NCBI GenBank assembly: GCA_910579415.1
Contig: CAJTUY010000002.1
Location: forward strand, 14,780-38,910
Length of the DNA: 24,131 nucleotides
DNA from: an uncultured Clostridia bacterium
GTDB lineage: Bacteria; Bacillota; Clostridia; UBA1381
Reading direction: 5' to 3'
Of the stretch, positions 17,254 through 22,828 are shown piece by piece (the stretch's first letter is position 1; each line of letters begins with the position of its first letter). The notes beneath the pieces are model-generated. The model did no database searches, was not told the DNA's origin, and saw only the letters and a program-made list of their open reading frames with translations. The position numbers and the translations under genes are program-made.

Positions 17254-17282
17254 ACTTACGTTCTCTGCCCTCCTTTAACAAT

Positions 17283-17309
17283 AAAAAATGCGCGGTTGAA
17301 ACCGCGCAT
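17283..17309 (-). terminator. Strong terminator of the structured RNA
   Basis: ATGCGCGGTT and AACCGCGCAT form a 10-base-pair GC-rich stem with a tight loop. On the minus strand the T-run TTTTTT follows at once. On the plus strand only A's follow, which fixes the direction. Confidence 0.88.
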
Positions 17310-17429
17310 AAAAAAACACGGCTCCGACCTGTCGCACTACAGTATATATCCATAATAGGTATATAAAATCAAAGCCCGCGTTTTTTACAAAACGATAGCC
17401 TATTATGGATGTTTATTAAACTGTAGTGC
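17283..17429 (-). ncRNA. Unrecognised structured small RNA of about 145 bases
   Basis: On the minus strand a TTTACA-17-TATAAT promoter predicts a start at about 17429, exactly the first base of a nested hairpin. P1 pairs GCACTACAGT (17429-17420) with ACTGTAGTGC (17343-17334). P2 pairs ATCCATAATAGG (17410-17399) with CCTATTATGGAT (17359-17348). P3 is CGTTTT-GTAA-AAAACG (17394-17379). A linker (GACAGGTCGGAGCCGTG, then seven T's) leads to a strong terminator. The 10 and 12 base pairs of P1 and P2 are perfect, so the fold is unlikely to be chance. I do not recognise a riboswitch, T-box, 6S, SRP or tmRNA signature. The RNA diverges from the propeller gene and no protein gene follows on its strand. 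It may act as a trans-acting small RNA; its role is unknown. Confidence 0.75.
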
Positions 17430-17435
17430 AAATAT

Positions 17436-17464
17436 ATTATAGCATATAATTTAATATTTGTAAA
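17436..17464 (-). promoter_or_regulatory. Promoter of the structured RNA
   Basis: On the minus strand TTTACA (17459-17464) and TATAAT (17436-17441) are 17 bases apart. The -10 lies 6 bases before the first base of stem P1. It is divergent from the propeller gene. Confidence 0.8.
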
Positions 17465-17493
17465 GGAAAAAATACAAATTGAGAGGAAAAATT

Positions 17494-18585
17494 ATGAAAA
17501 CAACGAAAATCAGTGATTACGGCGGTTCAACGCTTCTGGGAATGAACGGCGGTATGGTCGAAAGTCCCGACGGTCAGCGTATCATTTACGCACGCAAGGC
17601 GGATTTAACAAAACCTGAAACAGAAATATGGATATGCGACCGCAATCTACATAACCACAAAAAAGTTTTTGATGTTTTATGCGGTAACCATAACGGACCG
17701 TCCGCGACGTTTATAACAAATTCACTGATTGTATTCCGCGACAGTAAGGACGGACTTGCATGCTTTCGCATTATGGACGCGGATACGGGCGAAGTAAAGC
17801 ATAAAATCATTGCAAAGGAAAGTCACTGCGCAGAAAACGGGAAATATCCGTTTTCCGTATCAAGGGAATATCTCGGTAAAAATCCCGATTATCCCGAAAT
17901 TGATAAGTGCGGAATTTATATTCTTGACATTAAAACAAATAAAATAGAATGTGTTATGACAGAGCAGGAAATTCTCGGAATGGTACGCTCGTATGGTCTT
18001 ACGCCCAATGACTATACCGCTTCGGTAAGTCATGTGCAGTTAAATCCGTCCGCAGCATCTGTTATGATGAGGCTCGGCGTTGAGGAATGTCCCGTATTCG
18101 GCGCGCTCGGCTGTATTGACCTTGATACCCGTAAAACGCATGTAATTTCCGATAAACCCGTACATCAGCTATGGTTTGATGATGACACATATATGGCGAC
18201 ACGTCAGTTTAATCAGGGTAAGCATATTGAAATGGAAACGAGCTATATCGCGCGTTTCTCAAAAGACGGTGAGGAGCTTGAGATTTTAGGCGGAATATCA
18301 AATCATATGGACGCAAGTCCCGACAGACGCTTTTTTGCAGGCGACCGCTGTTATCCCAAATTTGCGCCGAATGTATATCTTTACAGGCGCGGCGATAAAA
18401 ATGCGGCGGCAGTCTTTGAAATACCGCAGGACGAGTATACTACATGGAAATTACAGGTTCACCCCAATCCCTCGTTTTCGCGCGACGGTAAAAGGCTGTA
18501 TTTTAACCGTCAGTTAAAATCAGAAAACGGACAGTATAAAACCGAAGCAGTTTTTGCTGATATTTCCGATATAGTAAAAAATTAA
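17494..18585 (+). CDS. Beta-propeller protein related to oligogalacturonate lyase (PL22-like)
   Basis: 363 residues from ATG 17494, chosen because GAGAGG lies 7 bases before it; a TTG in frame at 17479 has no ribosome site. There is no signal peptide, so it is cytoplasmic. Repeated 'SPDG..I.Y' blade motifs are visible (ESPDGQRIIYA, ASPDRRFFAGD, FSRDGKRLYFN). This is the seven-bladed arrangement of oligogalacturonate lyase, which cleaves short pectin oligomers, or of TolB-like propellers. In known lyases manganese is held by His-x-His and Gln near the end plus an earlier His. Here Gln321-Val-His323-Pro-Asn325 replaces one His by Asn, while His271 (SNHMDAS) is kept. The reaction may thus be altered. 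A TATAAT lies at 17445 with no clear -35. Pectin chemistry fits the galactanase upstream. Confidence 0.65.
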   Translation: MKTTKISDYGGSTLLGMNGGMVESPDGQRIIYARKADLTKPETEIWICDRNLHNHKKVFDVLCGNHNGPSATFITNSLIVFRDSKDGLACFRIMDADTGEVKHKIIAKESHCAENGKYPFSVSREYLGKNPDYPEIDKCGIYILDIKTNKIECVMTEQEILGMVRSYGLTPNDYTASVSHVQLNPSAASVMMRLGVEECPVFGALGCIDLDTRKTHVISDKPVHQLWFDDDTYMATRQFNQGKHIEMETSYIARFSKDGEELEILGGISNHMDASPDRRFFAGDRCYPKFAPNVYLYRRGDKNAAAVFEIPQDEYTTWKLQVHPNPSFSRDGKRLYFNRQLKSENGQYKTEAVFADISDIVKN

Positions 18586-18586
18586 C

Positions 18587-18615
18587 TTGAAAAATAAATG
18601 AGCTTTTGCTATAAT
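18587..18615 (+). promoter_or_regulatory. Promoter of the aroF-pheA-tadA operon
   Basis: TTGAAA at 18587-18592 and TATAAT at 18610-18615 are 17 bases apart, with TGC before the -10 (extended). The -35 begins 2 bases after the stop codon of the propeller gene. No T-box or leader peptide is seen in the short leader. Confidence 0.85.
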
Positions 18616-18651
18616 ATTTTTGAATACTAATGGAAAGAATGTGAGAAAAAA

Positions 18652-19671
18652 ATGATTATTATAATGAAGGACTCTGCTTCGGCAAGAGAAATTGACAGCG
18701 TTGAAAAGCTGTTGGGAGAGTTCGGTTTTCAGACTCACCCTATACGCGGCGAAAAAAAGACGGTTATAGGCGCAATAGGCGATAAGCGTCTTTTGAGCAT
18801 GAACCAGATTTTAACTATGGACGGCGTTGAAAATGTAGTCCCTATTATGAAGCCGTATAAGCTTGCTTCAAAGGAATTGCACAAGGAGCAGTCTGTAATA
18901 GAAATCGGTCACGGAGTTACGGTCGGCGGCAAGGCTTTGGCGGTGTTTGCGGGACCGTGCGCTATTGAAAGTCAGGAGCAGTTTACCGCTGTTTCCTCTG
19001 CCGTTAAAGCTTCGGGCGCAAATATTCTGCGCGGCGGCGCGTTTAAGCCGCGTTCGTCACCTTATTCATTTCAGGGTCTTGAAGGCGACGGTCTTAAAAT
19101 CATGTACAACAGCGGTCAGGAGCTTGGTATGCCGATTTGTACCGAAGTGCTTGATACGCGTGATGTGGAGCTGGTAGCAAAGTATGCGGACGTAATGCAG
19201 ATAGGCGCAAGAAATATGCAGAACTTCAAGCTTTTGCGTGAAGTGGGCAAATGCAATAAGCCGATTTTGTTAAAGCGCGGTCTTGCCTGCACTATGGAGG
19301 AATGGCTTATGGCGGCTGAATATATCATGTCGGAGGGCAATGAAAATGTTATTCTCTGCGAAAGAGGTATAAGAACCTACGAAACAGCTACAAGAAATAC
19401 GTTTGATTTAAGCGCAATTCCGGTGTCAAAGGAATTGTCGCATCTGCCGATTATCGCAGACCCGAGCCATGCCACAGGTACTTACAAATATGTACCGGCA
19501 GTTGCTAAGGGCGCAATTGCCGCAGGAGCGGACGGTCTTATGATTGAAGTTCACAACTGCCCCGAAAAGGCGGCTTCGGACGGTGAGCAGTCGCTTACTC
19601 CCGAACGCTTTGATAAGCTTATGAAGGAGCTTGACCCGATTGCAAAGGCGGTCGGCAAGACGTTATTATAG
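18652..19671 (+). CDS. aroF: 3-deoxy-7-phosphoheptulonate (DAHP) synthase
   Basis: 339 residues. An N-terminal ferredoxin-like regulatory domain (about 1-68, MIIIMKDSASAREIDSVEKLL) precedes the class I-beta barrel (about 90-335). Barrel motifs are AVFAGPCAIES, LRGGAFKPRSSPYSFQGL, IGARNMQNF, LLKRGL and the metal/phosphate region PIIADPSHATGTY. It condenses PEP and erythrose 4-phosphate, the first step to aromatic amino acids. The N-terminal domain is the one that binds Phe or Tyr in the Thermotoga-type enzyme, so feedback by aromatics is plausible. The ribosome site is weak (GGAAAG / GTGAG). It lies 15 bases before pheA, under the strong promoter at 18587. Confidence 0.95.
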   Translation: MIIIMKDSASAREIDSVEKLLGEFGFQTHPIRGEKKTVIGAIGDKRLLSMNQILTMDGVENVVPIMKPYKLASKELHKEQSVIEIGHGVTVGGKALAVFAGPCAIESQEQFTAVSSAVKASGANILRGGAFKPRSSPYSFQGLEGDGLKIMYNSGQELGMPICTEVLDTRDVELVAKYADVMQIGARNMQNFKLLREVGKCNKPILLKRGLACTMEEWLMAAEYIMSEGNENVILCERGIRTYETATRNTFDLSAIPVSKELSHLPIIADPSHATGTYKYVPAVAKGAIAAGADGLMIEVHNCPEKAASDGEQSLTPERFDKLMKELDPIAKAVGKTLL

Positions 19672-19686
19672 AAAGGATTTACGTAA

Positions 19687-20499
19687 ATGTTAGGATATCT
19701 GGGTCCGAGCGGTACATTTTCACAGCAGGCGGCTGTGGAATGGTCAGGCGGAAAAGAGGAAATAAAAGAATATTCCACGATTTATTCTGCCATACTCGCT
19801 GTACAGAACGGCGAAATAGACAGGGCAATTGTCCCTATTGAAAATTCAATAGACGGCAGTATCAATACAACGCTTGACGCGCTTGCATTTGACGTTGACC
19901 TGTTTATAACGGGTGAATATATCCTGCATATAAGCGAAAATCTTATGGTGAAAAAGGGCGCATGTAAAGAGGATATTAAAATAATCACCTCGCACCCTCA
20001 GCCGATTGGACAATGCTCAAGACTGCTGTCGCATGAATTTTCCGACAGGAAAATAGAATTTACCGATTCTACTGCGGCGGCGGCAAAACGCATCAGCGAA
20101 AGCGACGGTTCCGTCGCGTGTATAGGCTCGTCTGCAAGTGCAGAGCTTTACGGGCTTGACATACTGCGTCCCGATTGCGGCGATGATGCGAATAATTCCA
20201 CACGATTTGTAATCGTGGAAAAAAATCCGGCGAAAAGCGTTACCCAACATGACAAGACTTCGGTAGTTTTTGCGGTTGACAATAAGCCGGGAAGCCTTTA
20301 CAGCGCTATTGAGCTTTTGGCGGCGTCAAAGATAAACATGACAAAAATTGAGTCCCGTCCTATGAAGGACAAGCTTGGGAAATATGTATTTTTTATTGAT
20401 ATTGACGGCAATATTGATGATGCGTCGATTTATTTCGCGCTTGATAAATTGCGTCAGAATACATATTTCTATAAATTTTTAGGCTCTTACGGGTATTGA
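19687..20499 (+). CDS. pheA: Prephenate dehydratase
   Basis: 270 residues, the normal length of the monofunctional enzyme. The catalytic domain (about 1-180) starts MLGYLGPSGTFSQQAA, contains VPIENSIDGSI, and has the catalytic Thr172-Arg173-Phe174 in NNSTRFVIVEK. A C-terminal ACT domain (about 190-268) shows DNKPGSLYSAIELLAASKINMTKIESRP, the phenylalanine-sensing pocket. It turns prephenate into phenylpyruvate, the committed step to phenylalanine. Pairing with DAHP synthase gives a two-gene phenylalanine supply unit, both ends likely feedback controlled. GAAAGGA stands 11 bases upstream. Confidence 0.96.
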   Translation: MLGYLGPSGTFSQQAAVEWSGGKEEIKEYSTIYSAILAVQNGEIDRAIVPIENSIDGSINTTLDALAFDVDLFITGEYILHISENLMVKKGACKEDIKIITSHPQPIGQCSRLLSHEFSDRKIEFTDSTAAAAKRISESDGSVACIGSSASAELYGLDILRPDCGDDANNSTRFVIVEKNPAKSVTQHDKTSVVFAVDNKPGSLYSAIELLAASKINMTKIESRPMKDKLGKYVFFIDIDGNIDDASIYFALDKLRQNTYFYKFLGSYGY

Positions 20500-20536
20500 G
20501 GCTGAGTTTCTTTGAAAGGGGAAGCTTATTGCAGAT

Positions 20537-21004
20537 ATGAATGAAAAATTTATGAAAGAGGCGATGCGTCAGGCAAAAAAAGCGGCTATCATTGGAGAAA
20601 CCCCGATAGGAGCTGTGATAGTGCGTGACGGTGAAATCATTGCGCGCGGTTATAATAAGCGCGAAACGAAAAAAAATGCGCTGCTGCATGCGGAGATAAC
20701 AGCGATTGACAAAGCTTGCAGAAAGCTCGGCGGCTGGCGGCTTCCGCGCTGTGAGATGTATGTTACGCTTGAACCGTGTCCGATGTGCGCAGGAGCAATT
20801 ATAAACTCACGTATTGAAAATGTTTATTTCGGCGCGTACGATAAAAAATCGGGCTGTGCAGGCTCGGCGGTTGACTTGTTTCAAAAGGGCTTGTTTAATC
20901 ATAATGTAAATGTAACAGGCGGTGTAATGGAAGAAGAGTGTGCCGCGCTGTTATCTGATTTTTTTAAAAAATTGAGAAGTGAAAAGAAAAAGCCGGCGAG
21001 GTAA
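20537..21004 (+). CDS. tadA: tRNA adenosine(34) deaminase TadA
   Basis: 155 residues. The zinc deaminase motif is complete: His51-Ala-Glu53 (LLHAEITAID) and Pro-Cys81-Pro-Met-Cys84 (TLEPCPMCAGAI). It converts A34 to inosine in tRNA-Arg(ACG) and is essential in most bacteria. The last residues (KKKPAR) are encoded by the left arm of the terminator hairpin. The AAGGGG ribosome site is unusually far from the ATG (about 15 bases), so translation may be weak or the start may be a rarer codon upstream; alignment with relatives favours ATG 20537. It follows pheA by 37 bases and is the last gene of the operon. Confidence 0.95.
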   Translation: MNEKFMKEAMRQAKKAAIIGETPIGAVIVRDGEIIARGYNKRETKKNALLHAEITAIDKACRKLGGWRLPRCEMYVTLEPCPMCAGAIINSRIENVYFGAYDKKSGCAGSAVDLFQKGLFNHNVNVTGGVMEEECAALLSDFFKKLRSEKKKPAR

Positions 21005-21017
21005 ATTCGCCGGCTTT
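20989..21017 (+). terminator. Hairpin at the end of tadA
   Basis: AAAGCCGGCGA and TCGCCGGCTTT form a perfect 11-base-pair stem with a 7-base loop that includes the tadA stop codon. The T-run after it is only CTTTAGTATT, so termination may be incomplete and the host operon may leak into the phage genes. Confidence 0.7.
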
Positions 21018-21050
21018 AGTATTAAAACAGAAAAATTTACTAAAAAGCAC

Positions 21051-21079
21051 TTGACAAAAGTATCTTTTTATGATACAAT
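21051..21079 (+). promoter_or_regulatory. Promoter of the phage packaging block
   Basis: Consensus TTGACA at 21051-21056 and TACAAT at 21074-21079 are 17 bases apart. Its spacer holds GTATC…GATAC, and AAAGTATCTT recurs downstream, so it is likely regulated. Confidence 0.8.
21057..21076. promoter_or_regulatory. Candidate operator A in the phage promoter spacer
   Basis: AAAGTATCTT at 21057-21066 forms the left half of the inverted repeat GTATC…GATAC (21060-21064 with 21072-21076), lying between the -35 and -10. Confidence 0.5.
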
Positions 21080-21128
21080 CAGAATGTCTTAAAGGAAGCC
21101 CGGTAAAACGGCAAAATTTTTTAAAGTT

Positions 21129-21147
21129 AAAGTATCTTAAAAAGATA
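21129..21147. promoter_or_regulatory. Candidate operator B upstream of the zinc-ribbon gene
   Basis: AAAGTATCTT at 21129-21138 repeats operator A and continues as the perfect inverted repeat TATCTT-AAA-AAGATA (21133-21147), just before the ribosome site. Confidence 0.5.
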
Positions 21148-21160
21148 GAAAGGAGTGCGT

Positions 21161-21361
21161 ATGATTTATGCAAATGATGACCCGTTATCGCTTCTTGCAA
21201 TGGAGGAGGAGCGGACGGCAGGTTACGGAGACTGTGATTATGAGTCAGACGAAAAATGCCCTGTGTGCGGTGTATACGGACCCGAATACTATTATCTCGA
21301 TGATGACGAGGAGTGTATAGGGTGCAGCGAATGTGTCTACAAAAGCGACGTACTGTTTTAG
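21161..21361 (+). CDS. Small zinc-ribbon-like phage protein
   Basis: 66 residues from ATG 21161, with AAAGGAG 5 bases before it. The N-terminal half (MIYANDDPLSLLAMEEE) is acidic. The C-terminal half has two Cys pairs, CPVCG (near 36-40) and CIGCSEC (near 54-60), the spacing of a treble-clef or rubredoxin-like zinc site. Very acidic overall, so direct DNA binding through charge is unlikely. Proteins like this are common just before the terminase genes in clostridial prophages, but I know no assigned role. Its stop overlaps the ribosome site of the next gene (TAGGAGGTG), so it is in one operon with the packaging genes. Confidence 0.75.
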   Translation: MIYANDDPLSLLAMEEERTAGYGDCDYESDEKCPVCGVYGPEYYYLDDDEECIGCSECVYKSDVLF

Positions 21362-21372
21362 GAGGTGATGCT

Positions 21373-21594
21373 GTGAGTATTGCAAACGAGGAGGAGGTTC
21401 TCGAATACCTGACGGACGTAATGCGGCGCGACGGTTTTGATGAAACGGACAATATTAAGTTTTCCGATTCTTTTAAGGCGGCAGAGCTGTTGGGGAAGCA
21501 TTACGGACTTTTCAGCGACGGTCATGCTCAGGGCGCAGGAGAGGTCGTAATTCTCGATAACATTCCGGATGAGGTCAATGCGGATAAGTCTTGA
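21373..21594 (+). CDS. Terminase small-subunit-like protein lacking the N-terminal HTH
   Basis: 73 residues from GTG 21373, supported by GGAGGTGA at 21361-21368. The frame is open back to an ATG at 21313, but that start lies inside the previous gene and has no ribosome site. The sequence EVLEYLTDVMRRDG…SDSFKAAELLGKHYGLFSDG matches the C-terminal part of Terminase_2-type small subunits ('LT.VMRGE … KAAELLGKHYGLF'). The usual N-terminal DNA-binding helix-turn-helix (about 60-80 residues) is absent. Its 3' end overlaps the large-subunit gene, as is normal for TerS-TerL. It could bridge DNA recognition to TerL with help from another protein, or be a remnant. Family assignment is from memory. Confidence 0.65.
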   Translation: MSIANEEEVLEYLTDVMRRDGFDETDNIKFSDSFKAAELLGKHYGLFSDGHAQGAGEVVILDNIPDEVNADKS

Positions 21595-22828
21595 CACGCT
21601 TATTGCTCCGTCGTTTTACGGCGTTCATAAAAGCCTTGACAGCTTTACGCACATATGGCTGTGCGGCGGACGCGGTTCGGCTAAATCAAGCTTTGTAAGT
21701 ATTGAAATTATACTCGGAATAATGAAAAATCCCGAAACGAATGCAGTTGTACTCCGTAAGGTGGGCGCGTATTTGCGTGACAGTGTTTTTGCTCAGCTTG
21801 TATGGGCTGTTGAAATGCTTGGCGCATCGGATATGTGGGAGATTAAAGCGAGCGTCCCTGAAATGGTGTATAAAAAAACAGGACAGAAAATCCTGTTTCG
21901 CGGCGCTGACAAGCCGCAGAAGCTCAAATCAACTAAGGTCACTCACGGCTATATCAGATATGTATGGTACGAGGAGCTGGATGAATTTCAAGGCATGAGG
22001 GAAATTCGTTCAATAAATCAGTCAATGCTCAGGGGCGGCGAAAAATTTACCGTGTTCTATTCCTACAATCCGCCCGAAAGCAGGCGAAGCTGGGTAAACC
22101 GTGAAGCGGAAAATATCCGTAAGGACAGGCTTGTACATAAAAGCACATATCTTGACGTGCCGCGTGAATGGCTTGGAGAGCAATTTTTTTTGGAGGCAGA
22201 GTATCTTAAAAAGCTACATCCGAACCGATATAATCATGAATATCTCGGCGAGGTTACAGGTACGGGCGGTGAAGTATTCGATAATCTGGAAATACGGCGT
22301 ATCAGCGATGAAGAGCTTAAAAGCTTCGATAATGTTAAATGCGGAATTGATTTCGGTTTTGCGTCAGACCCCTTTGTTTATATTGTTTGTTACTATCATA
22401 ATAATGTCTTATTTATCTTTGGAGAGATATATGCAAAGGGAATGACAAACAGCTGTGCGGCGGAAAAGATTTTTGAATACGGCTGTCCGAACAGGCTGAT
22501 TATATGCGACAGCGCTGAGCCGAAAAGTATAAATGATTTGCGCGGCTTCGGACTTCATGTAAGAGGCGCGCGAAAGGGTATAGACAGCATCGAGCATGGT
22601 ATCCGCTTTTTACAGGGACTCCGGAAAATAGTAATTGACCCCGAAAGATGCAAAAATGCAGCGCGCGAATTTTCGGAATACGAGCTTGAACACGATACAA
22701 ACGGTGAGTTCAGGTCAGGCTATCCCGATAAGAACAATCACACGATTGATGCGGTGCGTTACGCGCTGGAGGAGGATATTACGAACAAAAGGGCAAGAGT
22801 TTTAAGGAGAAAGGATTTTGATTTATGA
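21578..22828 (+). CDS. Phage terminase large subunit (PBSX/SPP1 type)
   Basis: 416 residues from ATG 21578, chosen because GAGG precedes it and relatives begin with 'I.L..LIAPSFY'; ATG 21569 is an in-frame alternative. The ATPase half has Walker A GGRGSAKSS (30-38) and Walker B YVWYEELDE (Glu132/133). The RNase H-like nuclease half keeps the three acids: Asp258 (CGIDFGFASDP), Asp311 (IICDSAEPKSI) and Asp391 (NNHTIDAVRYALE). It pumps and cuts phage DNA into the procapsid through the portal. All active-site residues are intact. It overlaps the previous gene by 17 bases and the portal gene by 4 (ATGA), so the block is tightly coupled and looks functional. Confidence 0.95.
   Translation: MRISLDTLIAPSFYGVHKSLDSFTHIWLCGGRGSAKSSFVSIEIILGIMKNPETNAVVLRKVGAYLRDSVFAQLVWAVEMLGASDMWEIKASVPEMVYKKTGQKILFRGADKPQKLKSTKVTHGYIRYVWYEELDEFQGMREIRSINQSMLRGGEKFTVFYSYNPPESRRSWVNREAENIRKDRLVHKSTYLDVPREWLGEQFFLEAEYLKKLHPNRYNHEYLGEVTGTGGEVFDNLEIRRISDEELKSFDNVKCGIDFGFASDPFVYIVCYYHNNVLFIFGEIYAKGMTNSCAAEKIFEYGCPNRLIICDSAEPKSINDLRGFGLHVRGARKGIDSIEHGIRFLQGLRKIVIDPERCKNAAREFSEYELEHDTNGEFRSGYPDKNNHTIDAVRYALEEDITNKRARVLRRKDFDL

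Noticed and set aside
17283..17429. 6S RNA, SRP RNA, T-box or known riboswitch as identity of the structured RNA
   Set aside because: It is too short and lacks the central bubble of 6S, lacks the SRP GGAA/asymmetric loop set and the T-box TGGNACCGCG element, and no gene on its strand follows to be regulated in cis.
18616..18651. Leader-peptide attenuator or T-box before aroF
   Set aside because: The leader is only about 30 bases, with no Phe/Trp/Tyr codon run and no terminator hairpin.
21313..21372. Longer start for the terminase small-subunit-like gene giving 93 residues
   Set aside because: The extension overlaps the zinc-ribbon gene in another frame, lacks a ribosome site, and its residues (MYRVQRMCLQKRR) do not resemble a terminase HTH.
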